From the NCBI GenBank assembly GCA_016278435.1, contig JADQBU010000176.1:1-11261 (forward strand): a stretch of DNA of 11,261 nt, read 5' to 3'. Of this stretch, positions 1 through 6,827 are shown one piece after another (position 1 is the first letter of the stretch; every line of letters starts with the position of its first letter). Made by a program: the position numbers and the translations under genes. The stretch comes from Halanaerobiales bacterium (GTDB lineage Bacteria > Bacillota > Halanaerobiia > Halanaerobiales > JADQBU01). Under the pieces are notes generated by a model. That model was not told the DNA's origin. It saw only the letters and a program-made list of their open reading frames with translations, and did not search any database.

Positions 1-152
1 CTTCCACTAAAAAAAGTAATCCCACTACAAAAAATAAAAACCAGAGCATCTGGTTCATGATAATAAATGCCGATAATTACCGGAAATAACATGGCCAGAG
101 CTACTATAAATAGGAGACTACCCAGTATATTAAGAATTGAAGAATAATTCAT
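1..152 (-). CDS. trkH: TrkH potassium transporter, N-terminal fragment (runs off the window)
   Basis: An open frame starts with ATG at 152 and continues without a stop to position 1, giving 50 residues that begin MNYSSILNILGSLLF. A hydrophobic helix (about residues 5-28), a short polar turn (YYHEPDA) and the start of a second helix match the N-terminus of TrkH/KtrB-type K+ translocation subunits, which form the membrane channel of Trk uptake systems. The gene directly follows a TrkA-type regulator, the expected partner, 58 bases away. The ribosome binding site is modest (AGGCGGT just upstream) and lies in an inverted repeat (see 156-209). The family call rests on a short fragment plus context; the full protein would be about 480 residues. 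Confidence 0.8.
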   Translation of the reverse strand, partial: MNYSSILNILGSLLFIVALAMLFPVIIGIYYHEPDALVFIFCSGITFFSG

Positions 153-155
153 TTT

Positions 156-209
156 TACCGCCTGCCTTATAACCAGTTAATAAATTATATTTAAAAATAC
201 AGGGCGGTA
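156..209 (-). promoter_or_regulatory. Inverted repeat covering the trkH ribosome binding site
   Basis: Bases 200-209 (CAGGGCGGTA on +) and 156-164 (TACCGCCTG on +) are complementary over nine pairs with one bulged base, separated by an AT-rich loop of about 35 bases. In the minus-strand RNA the 5' arm begins right after the trkA stop, and the 3' arm contains the GGCGG that would serve as trkH ribosome binding site, four bases before its ATG. The arms are GC-rich in an AT-rich setting. No U-tract follows, so this is not a standard terminator. A translational switch is an inference. Confidence 0.35.
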
Positions 210-210
210 T

Positions 211-1527
211 TCAAAATATATCATTTAATCTTGATTCTAATTCTTTTTTAAAGAAAATAATCAGTTTATCTTCCTGCTTAATCTCATCTTCCCCTCCCGG
301 AAGTATAATATTATTCCCCCTGATAATTACTCCAATTAAGATTCCCTCTGGCAAATTAATTTCCTTAACTTTTTTATCTGCTATTTTATACCTTGATTTA
401 ATCCTGATCTGTCCGGTATAAATTTGACTACCAAGTATATATTTATCCAGTTTTAACCCGGTCTTGATATAGGTATGAATATAATCTGATACCAGTTCTG
501 GAACAAATATTATCTCATTTAGATTTAACAGCTCTGAAATATCCAGATATACAGGGTTATTGATCAGGGTTAAAACCTCATTACATCCCAATTTTAAGGC
601 CGAAAAACTACTCAGTAAATTCTGGGGGTCATATTCGCTACAGCTGATAAAAATACTCTTTTTACCGATCCCCTCCTCACGTAGCAACTGTAGTTCTGTA
701 CCTTCACCATGTAGGATTAAAGGTTTTTCCAGCCGGGTAGCCAGGCTGTCACATTTGTTTAAATCTGGTTCAATAATAATAATTGAATCAAAAATCGATT
801 TCCAGCAGTTAATAATATGTTCTGCAGATTTACCACCTCCATAGATAGCTATCTTCTTTTTGACGAGTTTATTTTTATTAATAGCCTTTAACCAGCTATA
901 AATACCCTTTTTATAGAGTATAAAGAGTATATCTCCTGGGAAAAATTGTGTTTCTGGGCCGGGCAAAATCATTTTTTCTTCTCTTTTGACAGCAATAATT
1001 AAACCATCATCCATTTCAATATTCTTGAGTTTTACATAGGAAAAAGAGTCATTATTATTAACTTTAATATTGGTTAAATTGATCTTCCCCGGTATCAGGT
1101 TTTCAATATTTACCAGACGGGTATCCTTAATAATAGTATTGATTTTATCAACTACTATCTGATGGGGGTTAAAAACCAGATCAATTCCATAATCTATATC
1201 TGGGTAATCCATCTCTGTTACCATCGCAATAGCTTTTTCGGCCCCAAGTTTTTTGGCCAGTCCAGCAGCAAATAAATTCAATTCATTGTTTTCTGTAAAA
1301 GAAATAAATATGGTATCCTTGTCAATCTGATATTTTTTAAAACTTTTCAATAAACTGGAATCTACCCTTTCCATTATTACATCTACTTCATCAAGTCTGG
1401 TATGTTCAATCTCCTGATAATAAAATATAACCACATCTTTATTATGGCTTAAATTGTTGGCCAGATATAGCGATATATTATTGAAACCGAGAATAATCAC
1501 TTTTGATTGCTCAAAAACAAATAACAT
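211..1527 (-). CDS. trkA: TrkA-type potassium transport regulator with two degenerate RCK units
   Basis: This 438-residue cytosolic protein has the TrkA layout: TrkA-N (about 8-130), TrkA-C (about 140-210), TrkA-N (about 224-350) and TrkA-C (about 360-435). TrkA binds NAD(H) or other nucleotides and gates the TrkH channel, whose gene follows. The first Rossmann loop reads GFNNIS (14-19) and the second GGGKSA (230-235), so neither keeps a clean GxGxxG. The second unit retains an acidic residue after strand two (E253) and a GEGT stretch near 274. The frame is open up to an ATG at 1629, but that start would place the hup terminator inside the gene. ATG 1527 has a strong ribosome binding site (1531-1542), and the protein from there matches family length. 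A possible -10 box TATACT (1549-1554) lies just upstream without a good -35. Confidence 0.88.
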   Translation of the reverse strand: MLFVFEQSKVIILGFNNISLYLANNLSHNKDVVIFYYQEIEHTRLDEVDVIMERVDSSLLKSFKKYQIDKDTIFISFTENNELNLFAAGLAKKLGAEKAIAMVTEMDYPDIDYGIDLVFNPHQIVVDKINTIIKDTRLVNIENLIPGKINLTNIKVNNNDSFSYVKLKNIEMDDGLIIAVKREEKMILPGPETQFFPGDILFILYKKGIYSWLKAINKNKLVKKKIAIYGGGKSAEHIINCWKSIFDSIIIIEPDLNKCDSLATRLEKPLILHGEGTELQLLREEGIGKKSIFISCSEYDPQNLLSSFSALKLGCNEVLTLINNPVYLDISELLNLNEIIFVPELVSDYIHTYIKTGLKLDKYILGSQIYTGQIRIKSRYKIADKKVKEINLPEGILIGVIIRGNNIILPGGEDEIKQEDKLIIFFKKELESRLNDIF

Positions 1528-1530
1528 TAG

Positions 1531-1542
1531 CTCACCACCCTC
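1531..1542 (-). promoter_or_regulatory. Ribosome binding site fixing the trkA start
   Basis: The minus strand reads GAGGGTGGTGAG followed by CTA and ATG (1527). The near match to AGGAGGTGA supports this internal start over the in-frame ATG at 1629, which has no such site and lies upstream of the hup terminator. Confidence 0.75.
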
Positions 1543-1578
1543 AGTGCAAGTATATGTACCGGGGTTGGTAAACAGAAC

Positions 1579-1619
1579 AAAAAAAAAATAGAAAGGATTA
1601 TTAATAGAATCCTTTCTAT
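1579..1619 (-). terminator. Intrinsic terminator of hup
   Basis: The minus-strand RNA forms a perfect 12-bp stem (arms 1608-1619 and 1588-1599) with an 8-base loop, followed directly by a run of about ten U (complement of A at 1579-1588). It lies about 64 bases after the hup stop and separates hup from trkA. The plus strand has no U-tract on the other side, so it acts in one direction. Confidence 0.9.
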
Positions 1620-1682
1620 AGATAGACATATGTAATTTTTAATGTCCAGATAATTAGACCAGAAAAGTCGAAAAACTGTTCT

Positions 1683-1982
1683 TTATTTATCGACAGATTC
1701 TTTAAAGGTTTTACCTGCTCTAAAAACAGGAACGGTCCTGGCCGGAATAGTAATTTCTTCACCGGTCTGAGGATTACGACCTTTGCGAGAACTGCGATCT
1801 TTAACCTCAAAACTACCAAAACCAATTAATTGAACATTATCCCGATTAGCTTCCGGTTTACCGGCTTCATCACTCAAAAATTCAACAATAGTATCAAGAA
1901 CTGAATTTACAGCCTTACCACTATCTTTTTTAGTTAAACCAGTTTTTTCTGCAACAGCATCAATTAAATCTGTTTTTGTCAT
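1683..1982 (-). CDS. hup: HU-type nucleoid DNA-binding protein with a short insertion
   Basis: The 99-residue protein is a typical HU/HBsu homologue. It has an N-terminal helical dimerisation part (MTKTDLIDAVAEKTGLTKKD), the QLIGFGSFEV strand (51-60) and the beta-arm with RKGRNPQTGEEI, including the intercalating proline at 71. HU dimers bend and wrap DNA without sequence specificity. The protein is about eight residues longer than HBsu because of a charged insertion (SDEAGKPEANRD, about 37-48) between the second helix and first strand. The ATG at 1982 has a strong GGGGGTG ribosome binding site. It stands alone between the spoIVA and hup terminators, so it must have its own promoter in 1983-2170. 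Its position after spoIVA matches B. subtilis. Confidence 0.96.
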   Translation of the reverse strand: MTKTDLIDAVAEKTGLTKKDSGKAVNSVLDTIVEFLSDEAGKPEANRDNVQLIGFGSFEVKDRSSRKGRNPQTGEEITIPARTVPVFRAGKTFKESVDK

Positions 1983-2100
1983 ATAGGTTCACCCCCTTTA
2001 TTATAATTGTCTTAACACATTAATTATTATTCGCTAAATATCAATATTTTCCTGCTTTATAGGATAATTTTTTTACATTATTTAAAAATAGAACAATTTT

Positions 2101-2129
2101 ACTATAATAAGAATGGCAAATATTTTAAA
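2101..2129 (-). promoter_or_regulatory. Candidate vegetative promoter for hup
   Basis: On the minus strand TTTAAA (2124-2129) and TATAGT (2101-2106) are 17 bases apart, a fair sigma-A-type match (4/6 and 5/6). It would give a leader of about 110 bases. The interval is very AT-rich, so chance matches are likely. A perfect TTGACA at 2134-2139 has no -10 box at the right distance. The need for a promoter here is firm; this particular choice is weak. Confidence 0.3.
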
Positions 2130-2164
2130 CTGGTGTCAAATAAAGGTTAATACATCTTTTTAAA

Positions 2165-2204
2165 AATAAAAAAAAAACCTTAAGGTTATTTTACCTCAAG
2201 GTTT
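2165..2204 (-). terminator. Intrinsic terminator of spoIVA
   Basis: The minus-strand RNA forms a 12-bp stem (arms 2193-2204 and 2175-2186, one G-U pair) with a 6-base loop, followed by about ten U (complement of A at 2168-2177). It begins about 26 bases after the spoIVA stop. It closes the spoIVA unit and isolates hup. Confidence 0.92.
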
Positions 2205-2229
2205 AATATCTCATACATTTTTTATTTTT

Positions 2230-3714
2230 TTAAAGTATTATACAAATTAACCCCCCACTACCTTCATTGACAATTTTTTCAATAGTATTCTTTAATTTGT
2301 TCTGGGCTGATTCAGGCATACGGTAGAGCTTATTTGAAATACTCTCCTGAATTATATCATGGAGAGAACGCCCCAGAAATTCCGTTTCCCAGATAGAATC
2401 TGGATTTTCATCAAAATCTTTCTGCAGGAAGGTAATAATCTCTTCAGATTTCTTTTCTGTACCGACAACTGGTGATACTTCAGCATTAATATCAGCCCGT
2501 ATCATGTGTATTGATGGTGCTGAGGCCTTCAGTTTGACACCAAACTGATTACCCCTTTTTATTATTTCAGGCTCATTAAAGCTCATATCTACCAGTTTGG
2601 GAGTTACAATTCCATAACCTGTCTCTTTTACGTCATCCAGAGCTTTGGCTACCCGATCATATTCCTTTTTAGCAAAACTTAATTCCTTGATTAAACCCAG
2701 TAAACCACCTCTGTCTTCTATCGAATAGCCACTAAATTCTTCAACGATATCATAGAATAAATTTTCAATAGTACCGATCGATATTTTTGCCAGTCCTTCG
2801 CCAAGGTTAATGGTCTCCAGATAGACCTCCTGTGTATTTTCATCCTCTGCTAGTAAATCAATAACATTGTAAATATCTCTTACTTTCTCTACATTTATAA
2901 CTGCTTCCCTGATTGTTTTATCATAATTTTTTCTCAACCAATGTAATTCATCTAGTTCATTGACCCAGCTAGGAAGATCGATATAAAATTCTTTAATTGG
3001 AAACTCAAATAATACCCTTTTCATAATATTATAGATATCCGATTTCTTCAACTTTAGACAATCTACCGGAATAACCGGAACCTTATATTTTTCATTTAAT
3101 TTTTCAGCCAGTTCCTGTGTTTCTTCATCCTCAGGATGGCTTGAATTTAGAGCAATTATAAAGGGTTTTCCAATTATTTTTAATTCATTTATTACCCTTT
3201 CTTCAGCCATAACAAAATTATGTCTGGGAATCTCAGAAAAACTCCCATCAGTAGTTATAACTAATCCAATTGTAGAATGTTCATTAATTACCTTCTGGGT
3301 CCCAACTTCAGCTGCTTCCTGAAAGGGGATTTCGTGATCATACCATGGTGTTGATACCATTCTTGGCCCTTCCTCATCTTCATAACCAACAGCTCCGGGA
3401 ACGGTATATCCTACACAATCGATCATCCTGACATTAAAAGATAGGCTCTCATCTAAATTGATATTAATTGCTTCTTCTGGAACAAATTTGGGTTCAGTAG
3501 TCATTATCATCTTGCCGCTGGAACTCTGGGGCAATTCATCCTGAGCCCTTTCTTTAATAAATTTGTCATCTATCATCGGTAAGACTATCTGATCCATAAA
3601 TTTTTTGATAAATGTAGATTTACCGGTCCTTACTGGTCCAACAACACCTATATATATGTCTCCATTTGTTCTCTGTGCTATATCCTTATAAATGTCAAAA
3701 TCTTCCATTTTCAT
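2230..3714 (-). CDS. spoIVA: SpoIVA, spore coat basement ATPase
   Basis: SpoIVA is made in the mother cell, coats the outer forespore membrane and polymerises in an ATP-dependent way to form the platform for spore coat assembly. The 494-residue product has a Walker A motif GPVRTGKS (26-33), the signature MIDCVGYTVPGA, a TDGS stretch resembling the family's sensor threonine region, and the family's C-terminal ending NEGSGGLICIIL, where B. subtilis SpoIVA docks to the membrane via SpoVM. Length and motifs match B. subtilis SpoIVA (492 residues). ATG 3714 has GGGGGG four bases upstream; the in-frame ATG at 3708 would give exactly 492 residues and a 10-base spacer, so the start is uncertain by two codons. 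A sigma-E-type promoter candidate lies upstream and a strong terminator downstream. Confidence 0.98.
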   Translation of the reverse strand: MKMEDFDIYKDIAQRTNGDIYIGVVGPVRTGKSTFIKKFMDQIVLPMIDDKFIKERAQDELPQSSSGKMIMTTEPKFVPEEAININLDESLSFNVRMIDCVGYTVPGAVGYEDEEGPRMVSTPWYDHEIPFQEAAEVGTQKVINEHSTIGLVITTDGSFSEIPRHNFVMAEERVINELKIIGKPFIIALNSSHPEDEETQELAEKLNEKYKVPVIPVDCLKLKKSDIYNIMKRVLFEFPIKEFYIDLPSWVNELDELHWLRKNYDKTIREAVINVEKVRDIYNVIDLLAEDENTQEVYLETINLGEGLAKISIGTIENLFYDIVEEFSGYSIEDRGGLLGLIKELSFAKKEYDRVAKALDDVKETGYGIVTPKLVDMSFNEPEIIKRGNQFGVKLKASAPSIHMIRADINAEVSPVVGTEKKSEEIITFLQKDFDENPDSIWETEFLGRSLHDIIQESISNKLYRMPESAQNKLKNTIEKIVNEGSGGLICIIL

Positions 3715-3830
3715 TTTTCCCCCCTTTTAAATATGTATTGATACTACCAGCCATAAAAATAATACAGTATTGGCAAAATATATTATCATTTATTTTATTT
3801 GCCAGATATGGATTACTGGATATCAATATA

Positions 3831-3859
3831 TATATATGAGGGGAAGCTTAAAATATGAC
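3831..3859 (-). promoter_or_regulatory. Candidate sigma-E promoter for spoIVA
   Basis: On the minus strand GTCATATT (3852-3859) is followed after 13 bases by CATATATA (3831-3838). This resembles the mother-cell sigma-E pattern of B. subtilis (-35 GTCATATT-like, -10 CATACAAT-like), with a perfect -35 and a partial -10. B. subtilis spoIVA is a sigma-E gene. The -35 box starts about 10 bases after the gpsA stop, and the leader would be about 110 bases. The -10 lies in an (AT)n stretch, which weakens the case. No terminator is visible after gpsA, so read-through into spoIVA is also possible. Confidence 0.5.
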
Positions 3860-3869
3860 AATATTAATT

Positions 3870-4877
3870 TTAAAAAAGTTTAACAATTTCCTGTTTGGGA
3901 TCACGCAGCATAAGATCATTTACAGCTGCCAGTGGTTCTTTATCCTGGAATAAAACCCTATATACCTGTTCTGTAATTGGCAGTTCCAGATTAAGATTTC
4001 CCTGATGAATAAGCTGAAAAACAGCCTTTGTCGTTTTGACACCCTCTACAACCTGGCCAATCATCTGCAAAGCATCTGCAAATGTTTCCCCTTCACCAAT
4101 TTTAATACCAAATCTCCGGTTTCTACTATGCATACTGGTACAGGTAACTACCAGGTCACCCATCCCGGCCAGTCCTGAAAATGTTAACGGTCTCCCACCA
4201 AGTTTTACACCAAAACGGGTTAATTCCCTTAGTCCCCGTGTAATTAAGGCTGCTCTGGAATTATCCCCATAGTCTAAACCATCAGAAATTCCCGAGGCCA
4301 CAGCCATGATATTCTTCATTGCTCCTCCCAGTTCAACACCAACAATATCTGTATTAATATAAAACCTAAAATCAGGTGACATAAACTGTTCCTGTACTTT
4401 TCCAGCCAGTTTTTCATTTTCAGAAGCAATTACTGCAGCAGAGGGTAAACCTCTGATTACTTCTTCGGCATGGGTTGGACTGGAAACTACTAAAATACTA
4501 TTATCACAAAATTCTTTTATAATCTCAGAATTACGCAGAAAAGATCCCTCTTCTATCCCCTTTGCAGTCGATATCAAAATCTCTGAGCTGGTTAAATATG
4601 GTTTTATTAAGCTCATAATCTCCCGGGTTACAGGGGTTGGAACTGATAATATTATTACCTTACTAAAATTCACCGTTTCTTCCAGATCATCTGTAGCTTT
4701 TATCTTCTGGTCAAGCTTAAATTCAGGAAAATACCTTTTATTTAAGTTCTCCTGGTTGATTGATTCTCTAACTTTTTGGCCGCGGACATAAATTAAGACC
4801 TGGTGATTATTCCTGGCCAATAGCTGGGCAATAGCAGTCCCCCAGCTACCTCCACCAATAATAGAAAATTTAGCCAT
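3870..4877 (-). CDS. gpsA: NAD(P)H-dependent glycerol-3-phosphate dehydrogenase
   Basis: GpsA reduces dihydroxyacetone phosphate to sn-glycerol 3-phosphate, the backbone precursor of phospholipids, in the cytosol. The 335-residue protein has the N-terminal Rossmann loop GGGSWGTA (8-15), a conserved lysine in TAKGIEEG (K106), the catalytic-lysine motif ELGGAMKN (K188), and the substrate-binding region NSRAALITRGL through GLAGMGDL. Length is normal. The usual SGP(S/T)xAEE motif reads SSPTHAEE, with serine replacing glycine at 133. ATG 4877 overlaps the plsY stop by one base (TAATG), and its AGGAGG site lies in the last plsY codons, so translation is probably coupled. Its product is the acceptor that PlsY acylates, so the two genes form one pathway. 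Confidence 0.97.
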   Translation of the reverse strand: MAKFSIIGGGSWGTAIAQLLARNNHQVLIYVRGQKVRESINQENLNKRYFPEFKLDQKIKATDDLEETVNFSKVIILSVPTPVTREIMSLIKPYLTSSEILISTAKGIEEGSFLRNSEIIKEFCDNSILVVSSPTHAEEVIRGLPSAAVIASENEKLAGKVQEQFMSPDFRFYINTDIVGVELGGAMKNIMAVASGISDGLDYGDNSRAALITRGLRELTRFGVKLGGRPLTFSGLAGMGDLVVTCTSMHSRNRRFGIKIGEGETFADALQMIGQVVEGVKTTKAVFQLIHQGNLNLELPITEQVYRVLFQDKEPLAAVNDLMLRDPKQEIVKLF

Positions 4878-5497
4878 TATAATTCATTCCTCCTTTTATC
4901 TGGAGGCCAGTTCATTTTATTTTCTCTGCCTGTAAGTAATCTCCTAATATTTGATCTATGTGTTGTAATTACAAAGATGGCCAGTAACAGACAGAAAAAA
5001 ATATAGAATTGACCCCTATGGAAAAAATAAGCAGCAAAAGGTAGAGAAACTGTTGCTGTAATAGAAGCCAGTGAAACATACCGGGTTAATAACACAAGTC
5101 CAATCCAGATTAATATAAATATAATTAACCCCTGGGGGAATACAGCCAGAATTACACCGACAGTGGTGGCAACTCCTTTTCCCCCGGAAAATTTCAGGAA
5201 AACAGACCAGCTGTGACCGACAATAGCAGTAATCCCAATAAGAAAAATTATGCAAATTGAAACATCAGGGCTCAGAAAATATCTGGCTATTATGACCGGC
5301 AAAAAGCCTTTAAGTATATCAAATCCTGCAACCAATAAACCATATTTAATACCTATTACTCTGGTAACATTGGTTGCACCTACATTCCCACTGCCAAACT
5401 TTCTTAAATCTATTTTTTTTAACCAGTTTGTTACCAGATAACCTGAGGGAATTGCTCCCATTAAATAACTCAGCAAGAGAAATATTATTATCTTCAT
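4877..5497 (-). CDS. plsY: PlsY, acyl-phosphate:glycerol-3-phosphate acyltransferase
   Basis: PlsY is an integral membrane enzyme that transfers an acyl group from acyl-phosphate to glycerol 3-phosphate, making lysophosphatidic acid. The 206-residue protein shows the three family motifs: GAIPSGYL with the following KFGSGNVGATNV (about 36-47), the FDILKGFLPV segment, and GHSWSVFLKFSGGKGVATTVG. Between them lie about five hydrophobic spans. ATG 5497 is preceded by AAGGAGG, ten bases after the der stop. It sits directly before gpsA, which supplies its substrate. The C-terminal tail is basic (about 185-206), as expected for the cytosolic side. Confidence 0.97.
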   Translation of the reverse strand: MKIIIFLLLSYLMGAIPSGYLVTNWLKKIDLRKFGSGNVGATNVTRVIGIKYGLLVAGFDILKGFLPVIIARYFLSPDVSICIIFLIGITAIVGHSWSVFLKFSGGKGVATTVGVILAVFPQGLIIFILIWIGLVLLTRYVSLASITATVSLPFAAYFFHRGQFYIFFCLLLAIFVITTHRSNIRRLLTGRENKMNWPPDKRRNEL

Positions 5498-5507
5498 AGA
5501 AACCTCC

Positions 5508-6827
5508 TTAGCTTCTACTTTTCAATTTTATATTTATGGGAGTTCCAATAAAACCAAATGCACTTCTAATGGAGTTCTCTAAATATCTCTGATATGAGAA
5601 ATGCATGAGCCCAGGATTATTAACAAAAAAAACTAAAGTGGGAGGTTTAATCCCAACCTGACTAACATAAAAGACCTTTAACCTCTTTCCTTTTTTGGAA
5701 GGTGGTTGCCGCAATTGAACTGCTTCCTGTACAACCTCATTCAGGATTCCCGTCTTGACCCGGCGGGAATTCTGATCAACAGCATATTCAACTAATTTCA
5801 GAGCCTCTCCTACCCTCTCACCCGTTACTGTTGAAATAAATGTCACAGGTGCATAACTGAGAAACTTTAATTGATAGTATACTTCATCTTTGTACCTTTC
5901 CATCGTTCTTTCATCTTTTTCAATTAAATCCCACTTATTTATCACCAGGACAATTGCCTTACCTGCATCATGGGCATAACCGGCAATCTTTTTATCCTGT
6001 TCTGTTACACCCTCGGTAGCATCTATCATCATTAATACCCCATCAGCCCTATCTATAGCTCTGATTGATCTCAGGGTACTATAATATTCAACCGAATCCT
6101 TAACCCTTGATTTACGTCTTAAACCTGCTGTATCAATTAAATTATATTTTACATCTTCAAATTCTACCATTGTATCAATAGCATCACGGGTAGTACCTGG
6201 AATATCGCTAACAATAACGCGCTCTTTGCCTACAATATAATTAACCAGAGAAGATTTGCCGACATTGGGTTTGCCGACAACAGCAATATTTACTGCCAGA
6301 TCAGACTGGCGTTCATCATCACTGCTTTCCGGTAGATGAGCAATAACTTCATCCAGCAGATCTCCAGTATTTTTTCCGTGTTCTGCTGAAATAGGCACGG
6401 GTTCATCAAAACCCAGAGAATAAAATTCCCAGACTTTTTCCTCAACATTTGAAAAATTATCAATTTTATTGATGACCAGTATTGCTTTTTTATTTGTCTT
6501 CCTTAATAACTGGGCTACTTCTTCATCCAGAGTTGTAATTCCAGTCCGTCCATCAACTACAAACATAATAATCTCTGCTTCTTCTATTGCAATTTCTGCC
6601 TGATATTTGATTTTATTTTTTATTAAATCATCATTACCGGGTTCAATTCCTCCAGTATCAACAAGAATAAATTCCCGATCTAACCAGGAAACATCAGCAT
6701 AAATACGGTCCCTGGTTATACTTGGTTCACCTTCTACGATAGAAATTCTATTTCCAGCCAGACGATTAAAAAGGGTTGATTTTCCAACATTGGGTCTACC
6801 CACAATAGCTACAATTGGTTTAGTCAT
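5508..6827 (-). CDS. der: Der (EngA), double-GTPase for 50S ribosome assembly
   Basis: Der is an essential GTPase that acts in late 50S subunit maturation. The 439-residue protein has two tandem G domains and a C-terminal KH-like domain (about 350-439). In G1 the motifs are GRPNVGKS (10-17), DTGG (57-60) and NKID (120-123). In G2 they are GKPNVGKS (185-192), DTAG (232-235) and NKWD (297-300), followed by ISTVTGERV. In G1 the switch region reads EPSITRDR where PG(V/I)TRDR is usual; G2 has the standard PGTTRD. ATG 6827 overlaps the end of the upstream gene by eight bases, with GGAGGTGAT as ribosome binding site inside it, so translation is likely coupled. Confidence 0.98.
   Translation of the reverse strand: MTKPIVAIVGRPNVGKSTLFNRLAGNRISIVEGEPSITRDRIYADVSWLDREFILVDTGGIEPGNDDLIKNKIKYQAEIAIEEAEIIMFVVDGRTGITTLDEEVAQLLRKTNKKAILVINKIDNFSNVEEKVWEFYSLGFDEPVPISAEHGKNTGDLLDEVIAHLPESSDDERQSDLAVNIAVVGKPNVGKSSLVNYIVGKERVIVSDIPGTTRDAIDTMVEFEDVKYNLIDTAGLRRKSRVKDSVEYYSTLRSIRAIDRADGVLMMIDATEGVTEQDKKIAGYAHDAGKAIVLVINKWDLIEKDERTMERYKDEVYYQLKFLSYAPVTFISTVTGERVGEALKLVEYAVDQNSRRVKTGILNEVVQEAVQLRQPPSKKGKRLKVFYVSQVGIKPPTLVFFVNNPGLMHFSYQRYLENSIRSAFGFIGTPINIKLKSRS

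Noticed and set aside
560..844. Plus-strand open frame of 94 codons
   Set aside because: It lies opposite trkA in full and shows no recognisable motif.
1528..1629. N-terminal extension of trkA to an ATG at 1629
   Set aside because: The extension runs through the hup terminator hairpin and its A/T tract, has low-complexity residues (FYFFFVLF) and no ribosome binding site; ATG 1527 has a strong one.
2134..2139. Perfect TTGACA on the minus strand upstream of hup
   Set aside because: No acceptable -10 box lies 16-18 bases downstream; the nearest good one (TATAGT) is 27 bases away.
3820..3838. (AT)n run between gpsA and spoIVA as a repeat or terminator
   Set aside because: It is too short for a repeat array and no stable GC-containing stem with a U-tract is present; it is better read as part of the promoter candidate.
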